From Fodinibius sp. Rm-B-1B1-1 (GTDB taxonomy: Bacteria; Bacteroidota; Rhodothermia; Balneolales; Balneolaceae): a DNA stretch of 64,000 nt. The position numbers and the translations under genes were made by a program. Location: positions 1,488,001 through 1,552,000 of the forward strand of contig NZ_JBCFYD010000001.1 of the NCBI RefSeq assembly GCF_038594945.1, in the 5' to 3' direction. The notes beneath the pieces were generated by a model. That model was given only the letters and a program-made list of their open reading frames with translations, had not been told where the DNA came from and ran no database searches. Positions 7,931 through 16,288 of the stretch are shown here, piece after piece; position 1 is the first letter of the stretch, and the number at the start of each line of letters is the position of its first letter.

Positions 7931-9298
7931 TTAAAGTCGATTTACTGCTTTTTTAAATTCATTACCTCGATGTTCGTAGTTATCATACATATCAAATGAA
8001 GAGCAGGCGGGGCTTAGCAAAACTACCTCGCCGCGCTTTGCTCCCTCTTTAGCAGATCGTACTGCATCATTCATGGTTTTTGCCGTTTTAAAGTGCGGAA
8101 CTATCGATTTTAGTTGCTCTTCAATCATGGGTTTTGCTTCTCCAATCGCAATAACCGTATGTACTTTTTCGCGGATCTGGCCTACCAATTCCGAGTAATC
8201 ATTTCCTTTATCACGTCCGCCTAAAATCAGGGTTAGAGGTACATCAAAGCTATCCAGCGCATACCAAACTGCATTTATATTCGTGGCTTTACTATCGTTG
8301 ATATACTTCACTCCATTCACTGTTCGCACTTGTTCGAGGCGATGTTCAACTCCTTCGAACGTGCGCAGACTTTCGCGAATAATATCACTTTTGATTTCAG
8401 AAGCCCGGGCCGCAAGAGCTGTTGCCAGCCCGTTATTTAAATTGTGTTTACCTGAAAGTCGTACATCATTAGTTGGCATGAGCACCTCTTCCTGTTGGTC
8501 TATTTTTAGGATGATGTTTTGGTCTCGAACAAATGCTCCGTCTTCTTCTTGAATCTCCTGCTTGTTCGAGAAAGCCAAGAGACGTGGTCCATTTTCTTTT
8601 TTTTTCAGTGATGATACATGGTTTGTAATCGTAGGATCATCGTAGTTGTAAATAAACCAATCGTCTGTAGTTTGGTTTTCGGTAATGCGAAATTTTGAAG
8701 CTGCATATTTCGAAAAATCCTCGTCATAGCGATCCAGATGATCAGCGGTAATATTCAGTAACAGACTGATATGCGGTTTAAAAGTAGCAATGTGATCCAG
8801 CTGAAAACTGCTTACTTCTAACAGCGCCTCACCATCGTTAGTAGTGCTGTCCACAGTATCAGAAAATGCATACCCGATATTGCCAGCGGTTACATGTTTA
8901 CGGCCGGCTTTTTTCCAAGTGTGATCAAGCCAATTTGTGACTGTTGTTTTTCCGTTACTACCAGTTACGGCCACAATGGGGCTTTTGTTAAACCAGCTGG
9001 CCACTTCAATTTCTGAAAATACTTTTTTCCCGTTGTTTAAATATTCTTGTACTAAGGGTGCTTCCGTAGGTACGCCGGGACTAATGACTAAAAATGCTGC
9101 CCCTTTAGCCTTTTCAGTATGTCCGCGTTCTTCAAAGTTGATATTAAGGCGACTCAATTTTTCTTTTGCAGAATCCTCAATCGGGCCGTGATCAGTTACA
9201 AATACGGCTGCCCCTTTGCGCTTAAGCAACGATGCTGCGGCCAGTCCGCTACGGGCGGCACCGACAACGACGATATGTCTATTTGCTACATCTATCAT
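7931..9298 (-). CDS. murD: UDP-MurNAc-L-Ala:D-glutamate ligase MurD
   Basis: It adds D-glutamate to UDP-MurNAc-L-Ala in the cytoplasm. The 455-residue protein shows the N-terminal Rossmann-like VVVGAARSGLAAASLL, the Mur ligase P-loop VAVTGSNGKTTVTNWL, the central LLNITADHLDRYD, and C-terminal YINDSKATN with LILGGRDKGNDY, all characteristic of MurD. The start is the ATG at 9298, which overlaps the mraY stop as ATGA, suggesting translational coupling; the frame remains open upstream within mraY, but those residues have no homology. Downstream it is separated from ftsW by a palindromic spacer. Confidence 0.97.
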   Translation of the reverse strand: MIDVANRHIVVVGAARSGLAAASLLKRKGAAVFVTDHGPIEDSAKEKLSRLNINFEERGHTEKAKGAAFLVISPGVPTEAPLVQEYLNNGKKVFSEIEVASWFNKSPIVAVTGSNGKTTVTNWLDHTWKKAGRKHVTAGNIGYAFSDTVDSTTNDGEALLEVSSFQLDHIATFKPHISLLLNITADHLDRYDEDFSKYAASKFRITENQTTDDWFIYNYDDPTITNHVSSLKKKENGPRLLAFSNKQEIQEEDGAFVRDQNIILKIDQQEEVLMPTNDVRLSGKHNLNNGLATALAARASEIKSDIIRESLRTFEGVEHRLEQVRTVNGVKYINDSKATNINAVWYALDSFDVPLTLILGGRDKGNDYSELVGQIREKVHTVIAIGEAKPMIEEQLKSIVPHFKTAKTMNDAVRSAKEGAKRGEVVLLSPACSSFDMYDNYEHRGNEFKKAVNRL

Positions 9299-10431
9299 CG
9301 TAACTTGAGAGTTAAGAGGCTTAGAATTCCAAGAAGTACCGCAATAATCCAAAAACGTACGACGATTTTAGATTCTGGAAGTCCCTTTTTTTCGAAGTGG
9401 TGATGGATTGGCGTCATCAAAAATACGCGCTTACCTTCACCATATTTTCGCCGGGTATATTTGAAATAGGTTGTCTGGATGATTACGGATATCGTTTCTA
9501 CGAAAAATATCCCACAGATAATGGGCAGTAGTAGTTCTTTATGCAGCATCAATGCAATGGCGCCAAATGATCCACCAAGGGCTAACGATCCGGTATCACC
9601 CATAAACACCGAAGCGGGATGCGTATTATACCATAAAAAGCCCATGCAGGCTCCTACCAGGGATGCTGCAAAAATGGTGAGTTCGCCAGCTCCCGGCAGG
9701 TAAATGATATCGAGAAAATCTGAGAAGTCGGTTCGCCCGGAGACATAAGCAAAAATACCAAGAATAAGTCCTGCAATGGCCGACGTACCCGCCGCAAGTC
9801 CATCAAGACCATCGGTTAAGTTGACGGCATTACTTACGGCAGTAATCACAAAAACAACCATGGGGATATATATAATCCATCCGAGTGCTTCGCCTAAAAT
9901 GGCGTAATCGATATTTACGTTCTTCAGAAACGGAACGGTAGAAAGTGTATTAAAGTCCTGAAAGTCGGGCCACAAATAGAGCGTGATGCCGAGCATTAAT
10001 CCTACAGATATTTGCCCGGCTACTTTGAGCCTTCCACTTAGTCCAGATTTATCTTTTTTAACTACTTTGATATAATCATCTACAAAGCCAACGATCCCCA
10101 AAATGAGTGTGACTAAAATAATCATCCAAGTGTAAATACTGTCCATTTTCATCCAGAAAGCGGCTGGAATCAAGATTGCCAACAAGATGATTAGTCCTCC
10201 CATAGTTGGGGTATGAGCCTTCCCCAAGTGGGTGTCGAGTCCAATATCTTCACGGATGACTTCGCGCAGCTGCATCTTTTCGAGCCATTCGATAATACGT
10301 TTGCCTATCATGATGCTGATAAACAATGCCATAGCAGCAGCTATAGCGGCACGCGTAGTGATAAATTCAAAAGCACCAAAGCCCGGTGGCTCATAGGTTA
10401 CTTCCAACCAATGTAAGAGTTCGTATAACAT
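9295..10431 (-). CDS. mraY: Phospho-MurNAc-pentapeptide translocase MraY
   Basis: This integral membrane enzyme transfers phospho-MurNAc-pentapeptide to undecaprenyl phosphate to form lipid I. The 378 residues have about ten transmembrane helices, the cytosolic motif KAHTPTMGGLIIL, the catalytic acidic motif GFVDDYIKVVKKD, NLTDGLDGLAAG, and the MTPIHHHFEKKGLPE loop near the C-terminus. These are the conserved MraY sequences. Its start codon overlaps the murE stop by one base (TAATG), and its stop overlaps murD by ATGA. murF, which often lies between murE and mraY in other phyla, is absent here. Confidence 0.97.
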   Translation of the reverse strand: MLYELLHWLEVTYEPPGFGAFEFITTRAAIAAAMALFISIMIGKRIIEWLEKMQLREVIREDIGLDTHLGKAHTPTMGGLIILLAILIPAAFWMKMDSIYTWMIILVTLILGIVGFVDDYIKVVKKDKSGLSGRLKVAGQISVGLMLGITLYLWPDFQDFNTLSTVPFLKNVNIDYAILGEALGWIIYIPMVVFVITAVSNAVNLTDGLDGLAAGTSAIAGLILGIFAYVSGRTDFSDFLDIIYLPGAGELTIFAASLVGACMGFLWYNTHPASVFMGDTGSLALGGSFGAIALMLHKELLLPIICGIFFVETISVIIQTTYFKYTRRKYGEGKRVFLMTPIHHHFEKKGLPESKIVVRFWIIAVLLGILSLLTLKLR

Positions 10432-11912
10432 TAGGAATCCTCATTTTTAGGGTTCACATTTCGGTTTCCTAATGCATTACGAGCAATTAATCGATCATCA
10501 AAATCAAATCGCTCTCCTCTAATTTCCTGATAGGTCTCGTGACCTTTGCCCGCAATTAAAATCATGGTATTGGGCGCTGCATGTTTTATTACATATTCGA
10601 TTGCTTTTTTGCGGTCTGTGATGCGCTTAACCTTTTGGGGATTCTCGAAGCCTTTCATGATGTCATCAATGATAGCATCAGGATCTTCGTCCCGGGGATT
10701 GTCTGAAGTAACGGTTATGTTATCGCCATACTGTTCGGCAATCTGCGCCATTGTAGGGCGCTTTGTTTTATCCCGATTCCCGCCACATCCAAATACAATA
10801 TGGAGTTGCTGTTGTTCAGCTTTGACAGCAGCCAGGGTAGAGGCTACATTTTCCAAAGCATCGGGAGTGTGAGCATAATCCACGAGAATAACGGGATTGT
10901 ATTCTGCTTCTGAGCCAGCAACGCGCTCGAGCCGACCTGCTGCCCCCGGGGCATTTTCTAAGGCTTCTTTTACTTCTTGGTTACTATATCCCATAACTGT
11001 GCAAATGATAAATGCTTGCGCCAGATTATAGGCATTGAAGATGCCAACGAGTGGGCTTTCAACCATTGTTTTATCGATACGGATGATAAGCCCATCCATG
11101 GTGTTTTCAAGCACTTGACAATCAACGTTGAGTGCTTTCTTAAAGCTGAAGTCTATAACCTTTGCTGGGCAATCCATCACCATAAATCTGGCTTTATCAT
11201 CATCACCATTAATGACAGCTGTAGCATCGGGGTCAAGGTTATCAAATAATATTTTCTTTGCCTCGGCATAGGAGGTTAAATCTTCGTGATAATCCAGATG
11301 GTCGTGGCTGAGGTTTGTAAAGGCAGCAATTTGAAAATCAATTCCACGAACACGCAGTTGATCAAGAGCATGTGAGGAAACTTCCATCACCAGGTGTGTA
11401 GAACCAGCTTCGACCATTTGAGCCATATCAGCTGCAAGCTCAATAGGGTCAGAGGTGGTCAACGTACTATCCATTTTTTGATTACCAATGTGTTTGGCAA
11501 CCGTCCCCAGAAGGGAAGGGTTCGCTCCAAGATTCTGTAGGCTTTGGTACACCAAGTTTGCAACGGTGGTTTTGCCATTTGTACCGGTAATACCAACAAT
11601 CGTTAGTCTTTGAGCTGGATTATCGTAAAATTCTTGAGCCAATGGTCCTATCAAAGCTCGTGTATCTTCAGCTTGGATAACACAAACTTCTTTATCGGTA
11701 TGGAAAGGCTTTTCTGATATTACAATCGAAGCCCCGTTATCAATGGCATCATCAATAAAGGTATGTCCATCAGCCTGGAATCCTTCAATAGCAATAAAGA
11801 CATCACCAGGTGTTACTTTGCGAGAGTCGTTACAGAGCATACCGATGGTGTCAGGTTCCGGACCAGAGACCTCAATTGGTTTGCAAAGTGCTATTAGTTT
11901 TTTCAGATTCAT
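10431..11912 (-). CDS. murE: UDP-MurNAc-tripeptide synthetase MurE, meso-DAP type
   Basis: It adds the third stem-peptide residue to UDP-MurNAc-L-Ala-D-Glu. The 493 residues include the MurE N-terminal domain (SRKVTPGDVFIAIEG), the P-loop GITGTNGKTTVANL, the tripeptide-binding segment TTSDPIELAADMAQMVEAG, HDHLDYHEDLTSYAEAKKILF and the substrate-selecting motif TSDNPRDEDP. In characterised MurE enzymes the DNPR motif goes with meso-diaminopimelate rather than lysine, so the wall is predicted to be DAP type. The start overlaps the ftsI stop by ATGA and the end overlaps mraY by one base, so this stretch is tightly coupled. Confidence 0.97.
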   Translation of the reverse strand: MNLKKLIALCKPIEVSGPEPDTIGMLCNDSRKVTPGDVFIAIEGFQADGHTFIDDAIDNGASIVISEKPFHTDKEVCVIQAEDTRALIGPLAQEFYDNPAQRLTIVGITGTNGKTTVANLVYQSLQNLGANPSLLGTVAKHIGNQKMDSTLTTSDPIELAADMAQMVEAGSTHLVMEVSSHALDQLRVRGIDFQIAAFTNLSHDHLDYHEDLTSYAEAKKILFDNLDPDATAVINGDDDKARFMVMDCPAKVIDFSFKKALNVDCQVLENTMDGLIIRIDKTMVESPLVGIFNAYNLAQAFIICTVMGYSNQEVKEALENAPGAAGRLERVAGSEAEYNPVILVDYAHTPDALENVASTLAAVKAEQQQLHIVFGCGGNRDKTKRPTMAQIAEQYGDNITVTSDNPRDEDPDAIIDDIMKGFENPQKVKRITDRKKAIEYVIKHAAPNTMILIAGKGHETYQEIRGERFDFDDRLIARNALGNRNVNPKNEDS

Positions 11913-14071
11913 TCGCTGACACCATTTGTGGTTAATGATTCCAATGGCTTAGCCTTTCCACGTACTGTTACAGTACGACCGTGCTTCATCGTGTCGCCGG
12001 GACGCGGAAATTGGGTATAAATTGTTCCTGAGCCAATCATTTTTATTTCAAAACCACGGCTGTTCAATAGTACAGAAGCCTTTCGCATGCTCATACCGCC
12101 TACATCAGGAATGGTTGAATATCCTTCAGACAGCTCTTTAACCTCGTTTTGTGAGATACTGTTCGACAGTGATAGGGTAATATTATCTTTTGGTGATAGT
12201 TCGTTTCCGCTGTCAGGAGATTGGTCTACAACCCAGTCCCCGGTTCCATCAAATTCGTAGGAGAGATTTTGGTTGGTCAGCAGGGCTTGGGCATCTTCTT
12301 TCGTTAATCCTTTAAGATTAGGAGTATAAGCCCAAACATCGTTGTCTTGTTCCTGTTGCAAAATCTGTTTTTCAATATCATCATCCAGGCCGGCAATACG
12401 ATTGGCTGTTTCTCTAAAAATAGGTCCAGCCGTAACACCTCCATAAGGGGGATAGGTATCGGGATCATCTAATACAATGAGTGTTACATATTTGGGATTT
12501 TCAGCCGGAAATACCCCTACAAAAGAGGAGCGGTACTCATTACGGTACTGCCCGTCAATATACTTCTGTGCCGTTCCGGTTTTGCCAACAATGGAAAGCC
12601 CGGGTACTTGCGCGTAATTAGCAGTACCCGAATCAGAAACAACGTCTTTAAAAATAGGATACAGTTTTTCGATCGTAGATTTCTTGGCAATTTCTCGGAC
12701 TGGTACGTTCTCAGTTCTGGAAACGATATTTCCTTGCCCATTAGTTATCTGTTTTACCAGATAGGGACGCATCATCGTACCACCGTTGGCAAAGGCGGCA
12801 TAAGCCTGCGCCAACTGAATAGGAGTGACTTGTAATTCGTAGCCTATCGACATCCATGGTAATGAGACCTGGCTCCATTCATAGGGTTTAGATAAGCGGC
12901 CACTTTTTTCGTTTGGAAGATCAATATTTGTAGGAGTTCCAAATCCAAGATTACGGGCATACTGGTAAAATGCATCCTTGGAAAGGCGCATAGCAATTTC
13001 TGCCGTGGCAATATTTGATGATTTTTGAATAACTTCGGGAAATGAAAGGGTCCCAAGCGGATCGTGGTCACGCATCCATTGGCCGTGAATCAATGTTTTA
13101 CCATCCTCAGGAGTCTCAAACTGTTCATTAAGTTTGACTTTGTTTTGTTCAACTGCGGCAATAGCTGTTACGAGTTTAAAAGTAGAGCCGGGTTCGATCA
13201 TATCCGAGATCGTAAAATTCCTGCGGTTTGTTTTGTCAAGGGATGCAGGGTTGTTAGGGTTGAATGTGGGATAGTTCGCCATTGCTTTAATGGCACCTGT
13301 CTGGGGATCCATGACAATAGCAGAACCGCTGGTAGATCTGGTTTTCTCAATCCCGGCTTTAAGTTCTTCTTCTACAATAGCTTGAATGTGTGAATCAATC
13401 GTAGTATGCAGCGAATACCCTTGGCGTGGTTGTTTACGTGGTGCACCCAAATAGGCATAGATGCGCCCATTTCGATCTCGTCGAACTTGCTGCACACCAT
13501 CTTCACCGCTAAGTTTCTCATTGTATTCCTTTTCAAGTCCTGACATACCAGTTAGATCGTGGTTTACAAAACCAAGGGTATGGGCAGCTAAAGTTTCGAA
13601 ATTATATTTGCGTTTATATTCTTCTTCCAAAATGACTCCACGAATGTCGAGCTGTTGCAGTGCCTGATAGGCTTCAGTATTAATTCGTTTGTTCAAGACG
13701 ACATATCGTGATCGGTTTGGGGCACGATTAATTTTTTGTCGATAAAATCTTGCAGATTGTCCGGTATATTTTGCCAATGAATCACAAACCTGAGAAATTT
13801 GGTCAGAAGTTAAGCCATTTATTTTGGGATCGATTGCAGCTTTATATACTACGTTGTTAGTTACTAACAGACTGCCGTCCTCATCATAAATGTTGCCCCG
13901 CTGCGCCGGTATGGGGATATAATCAATTGCTTGTTCGTTCCAGAGTTGACGTAACTCATCGCCCTCCACAAAATTAACGCGGACCAGCTGTAGTCCAATG
14001 GTAAATGGAACCAGCAGTACCAGTCCAAAGACCATAAACATGCGATTTAGTATGGCAGAATGATTCTTCAT
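11909..14071 (-). CDS. ftsI: Division-specific transpeptidase FtsI/PBP with two PASTA domains
   Basis: This class B penicillin-binding protein cross-links septal peptidoglycan with FtsW. It has an N-terminal transmembrane anchor (about 8-30), a PBP dimerisation region containing PAQRGNIYDEDG (about 55-66), and the transpeptidase domain with the three active-site motifs STFK (296-299, nucleophile S296), SSN (351-353) and KTGT (497-500). Two PASTA domains follow at about 583-636 and 651-706. The total of 720 residues is longer than proteobacterial FtsI, which lacks PASTA domains; the tail is usual in Bacteroidota and Firmicutes. It starts at the ATG at 14071, abutting the ftsL stop, and overlaps murE by ATGA. 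The PASTA repeats are likely to contact uncross-linked wall or partner proteins, which is an inference. Confidence 0.95.
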   Translation of the reverse strand: MKNHSAILNRMFMVFGLVLLVPFTIGLQLVRVNFVEGDELRQLWNEQAIDYIPIPAQRGNIYDEDGSLLVTNNVVYKAAIDPKINGLTSDQISQVCDSLAKYTGQSARFYRQKINRAPNRSRYVVLNKRINTEAYQALQQLDIRGVILEEEYKRKYNFETLAAHTLGFVNHDLTGMSGLEKEYNEKLSGEDGVQQVRRDRNGRIYAYLGAPRKQPRQGYSLHTTIDSHIQAIVEEELKAGIEKTRSTSGSAIVMDPQTGAIKAMANYPTFNPNNPASLDKTNRRNFTISDMIEPGSTFKLVTAIAAVEQNKVKLNEQFETPEDGKTLIHGQWMRDHDPLGTLSFPEVIQKSSNIATAEIAMRLSKDAFYQYARNLGFGTPTNIDLPNEKSGRLSKPYEWSQVSLPWMSIGYELQVTPIQLAQAYAAFANGGTMMRPYLVKQITNGQGNIVSRTENVPVREIAKKSTIEKLYPIFKDVVSDSGTANYAQVPGLSIVGKTGTAQKYIDGQYRNEYRSSFVGVFPAENPKYVTLIVLDDPDTYPPYGGVTAGPIFRETANRIAGLDDDIEKQILQQEQDNDVWAYTPNLKGLTKEDAQALLTNQNLSYEFDGTGDWVVDQSPDSGNELSPKDNITLSLSNSISQNEVKELSEGYSTIPDVGGMSMRKASVLLNSRGFEIKMIGSGTIYTQFPRPGDTMKHGRTVTVRGKAKPLESLTTNGVSE

Positions 14072-14503
14072 CTACTTTTTCACCTCAATTACCTTTTCGG
14101 CCGGACCACCATTGATGAAGCCGGCATTTTGGGCATTTTCATAAATTTCAGCTGGGCCAATCATCCGATCATAAATGAGTTTATAATCGGTATGCATCCG
14201 CTGAACACGATTATATTCAGCCTCAAGCTGGTTGACTTCACGTAGCAATTCCTGTGTTGCAAACACATGGTTTAGATAAATGATGCCGAGTGCACCAAGA
14301 ATTATTGCACCTACTATTACTTTCCATGGTTTCAGCTTAGGAAGAGATAATCCCTTCTTTGATTTTGCTGATCCATAGTTTTTCTTTTGCCCATTATTGC
14401 CATTAATAAGGATGCGATTTGAATCTCTCGACGAGTTTTTGTTCTTTTTCGTCCGTCGATTCTGCTTCACCTTATCTTTTTTCATCGGAGATTTTATCAG
14501 CAT
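14072..14503 (-). CDS. ftsL: FtsL-like division membrane protein
   Basis: This small bitopic protein lies in the ftsL position between rsmH and ftsI. The 143 residues consist of a very basic, Lys/Arg/Asn-rich cytoplasmic region (about 1-58), one transmembrane helix (VIVGAIILGALGIIYLNHVF, about 62-81), and a short periplasmic coiled coil (ELLREVNQLEAEYNRVQRM). FtsL assembles with FtsQ and FtsB and activates FtsWI. Sequence conservation is low across this family, so the call rests on position and topology. The start at 14503 is supported by GGAGG 6 nt upstream, in the last codons of rsmH. The cytoplasmic tail of about 60 residues is long for FtsL but common in Bacteroidota. Confidence 0.85.
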   Translation of the reverse strand: MLIKSPMKKDKVKQNRRTKKNKNSSRDSNRILINGNNGQKKNYGSAKSKKGLSLPKLKPWKVIVGAIILGALGIIYLNHVFATQELLREVNQLEAEYNRVQRMHTDYKLIYDRMIGPAEIYENAQNAGFINGGPAEKVIEVKK

Positions 14504-14504
14504 A

Positions 14505-15458
14505 CTACACCTCCGGTGGAGTTATTTTCTGGGCAACGCGCATTTTTGCACTTCGTGAAGCGGGGTTGCGCTCGATTTCTTCTTCTGTGGGACGAATAAT
14601 TCCGCCAGAAATTTCTTCTATGGGAGACAGCGGGTTACCGTAAAAATCTTTTTCTATTTTGCCCTCGTGATTGCCGGCTTTAAAGAATTTCTTAACGATA
14701 CGGTCTTCCAACGAGTGGTAGCTGATAGCTACAATACGTCCATTTTCTTTGAGTACTTCAAGGGATTGCTCCAATATTTTTCGGAGCATATCCAGTTCTC
14801 GATTAACCTCGATACGAATACCCTGAAAAACACGAGCCACACTTTTTATCTGGTATTGGCCCTTTACAACAGCTTCTACGGCATTGCGAAGTTCAGTCGT
14901 TGTTTCAATGGGACGCCGGTCGATAATTTCACTTGCTATTTTTCGGCTATTTCGCTCTTCGCCGTAATGATAAATGACATCGCGCAGATCTTCGTAGGAG
15001 TAATCATTAACCACTTGGTATGCTGTAATACCACGCAGGTTACCCATGCGCATATCCAGGGGACCTTCTTCCTGGAAGGTGAATCCGCGATCGGCTTCTG
15101 TTATCTGATGGGTTGAAACGCCCAGGTCAAGAAGGATTCCGGCCACCTCTCCACTAAGTTCTGGGGGTAATAGCCTGGAGAGGTAACCGAAATTGCCTTT
15201 TATAGAAGAAAAACGTTTATCGTCGCCAATACGATTATTTGCTGCGGTTAGTGCTTCGTCGTCTTGATCAATACCAATAAGTTGCGCGTCGTCATTTAAA
15301 TGAGATAACAATGCCTGGCTGTGTCCACCACCGCCTAACGTCGCATCGATATAGATCCCGCTGGCATCCGTAATTAAGTAGTCTACGGATTCTTCCAGCA
15401 GTACCGGCTGATGCTCATGATATGTATCATTGTTCTTCATTATGGTTGTCATCGTCAC
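14505..15458 (-). CDS. rsmH: 16S rRNA m4C1402 methyltransferase RsmH
   Basis: This SAM-dependent enzyme methylates N4 of C1402 in 16S rRNA. The 317-residue protein shows HQPVLLEESVDYL at the start, the SAM-binding motif YIDATLGGGGHSQALL, LLDLGVSTHQI, GFTFQEEGPLDMRM, and SYHSLEDRIVKKFF, all typical of RsmH/MraW. Several in-frame ATGs exist at the beginning (15458, 15452, 15440), all inside the end of mraZ, so translation is probably coupled; the one at 15440 starts closest to the conserved region. It is the second gene of the dcw operon. Confidence 0.96.
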   Translation of the reverse strand: MTMTTIMKNNDTYHEHQPVLLEESVDYLITDASGIYIDATLGGGGHSQALLSHLNDDAQLIGIDQDDEALTAANNRIGDDKRFSSIKGNFGYLSRLLPPELSGEVAGILLDLGVSTHQITEADRGFTFQEEGPLDMRMGNLRGITAYQVVNDYSYEDLRDVIYHYGEERNSRKIASEIIDRRPIETTTELRNAVEAVVKGQYQIKSVARVFQGIRIEVNRELDMLRKILEQSLEVLKENGRIVAISYHSLEDRIVKKFFKAGNHEGKIEKDFYGNPLSPIEEISGGIIRPTEEEIERNPASRSAKMRVAQKITPPEV

Positions 15459-15897
15459 CCATCACGCGCTCAAAAAGTTCTTGGTACGATTCGAAGTCCA
15501 GACCAGCATCGATTTCTTCAAGTTTCTCGGGCGACCATATTTCAATGCGTTCGCCACTGCCTATGAAAATGGCCTTTCCGTCGATGTCGGCCCAGTCTGT
15601 TAGTTGTGAAGGGAGAGCAATACGGTTTTGATTATCGAGATTCACATCCTCGGCAAAACGCAAGAAATTACGTTTTACCGTGCGACCTTCTTTAGTAAAG
15701 CTGTTGATCTGGGAGAGCTGATCCTCTACATTTTGCCATTCATCCTCTGGGTAGAGATAAAGGCAGGGTTCGAGACCTCTTAAAATAGTAAAACGCTCTT
15801 GTGCCTGGGGGTTGAGGGCTTTACGCAGTTTAGCCGGGAAGCTAACGCGTCCTTTATTATCAACACTATGTTCGTATTGCCCTTTAAAACTCGGCAT
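15427..15897 (-). CDS. mraZ: Transcriptional regulator MraZ
   Basis: MraZ is an AbrB-like DNA-binding protein that forms rings and regulates the dcw operon that it heads. The 156 residues contain the two duplicated SpoVT/AbrB-like halves: YEHSVDNKGRVSFPAKLRKAL near the N-terminus and NLDNQNRIALPSQLTDWA in the middle, each with the DxxGR/DxxNR-type motif. An acidic tail (GDDDNHNEEQ) ends the protein. Three MraZ-type boxes with 10-bp spacing lie 56-82 bp upstream of the ATG at 15897, so autoregulation is likely. Confidence 0.96.
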   Translation of the reverse strand: MPSFKGQYEHSVDNKGRVSFPAKLRKALNPQAQERFTILRGLEPCLYLYPEDEWQNVEDQLSQINSFTKEGRTVKRNFLRFAEDVNLDNQNRIALPSQLTDWADIDGKAIFIGSGERIEIWSPEKLEEIDAGLDFESYQELFERVMGDDDNHNEEQ

Positions 15898-15952
15898 ATA
15901 TGGTCCCCAGAATTAACAGCAAATGTTATCGAATTCGATAAGTGGATATGAA

Positions 15953-15979
15953 CTCCCACATTCTCCCACTTCACTCCAC
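15953..15979 (-). promoter_or_regulatory. MraZ operator (three 10-bp-spaced boxes) upstream of mraZ
   Basis: Read on the minus strand, GTGGAG, GTGGGA and GTGGGA start exactly 10 bases apart. Known MraZ sites in Escherichia coli are TGGGN direct repeats with 5-nt spacers, which gives the same period. The boxes lie just downstream of the candidate -10 element, a place where bound protein would block the promoter. Confidence 0.75.
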
Positions 15980-16009
15980 AATGTACCCCGAAAGGATGTA
16001 ATTTGTCAA
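15980..16009 (-). promoter_or_regulatory. Candidate promoter of the dcw operon
   Basis: On the minus strand a TTGACA (plus-strand 16004-16009) is followed after 18 nt by TACATT (15980-15985), which also reads as TACATTGT and so resembles the Bacteroidota -7 consensus TAnnTTTG. It is immediately upstream of the MraZ boxes. The placement is convincing, the exact elements less so. Confidence 0.5.
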
Positions 16010-16148
16010 GCACTTATTGCAGAAAGATTTAGAAGATTAAATTTCTGGAAGTTTGATGTTCGAGGTTGGATAATAAAAGCGCCTTTTTGGGGGCCTGAAA
16101 GTGGATTAGAGAGTTTTGCTTCTATATTAATATTGAGATATTAGAAAA

Positions 16149-16174
16149 TGGGTGAGGTGTGGTAGAGTGTGGGA
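16149..16174 (+). promoter_or_regulatory. Second MraZ-box-like cluster, facing the divergent peptidase gene
   Basis: On the plus strand TGTGGTA (GTGG at 16159) and TGTGGGA (GTGG at 16169) are spaced 10 bases apart, and a third TGGG occurs at 16149. The pattern matches the operator 175 bp away but reads toward the opposite gene. It lies 115 bp upstream of the peptidase ATG. Function as a MraZ site is an inference. Confidence 0.4.
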
Positions 16175-16288
16175 GAGATTATATGGATAGTTTACAAATA
16201 AATTCCACAAGCCGTTTTGCCTACAAGTAATTTTTCAGCTATCCTTATCCTCTCAATTTTTCAATGCCGACAAAATCTATTTTGTGAT

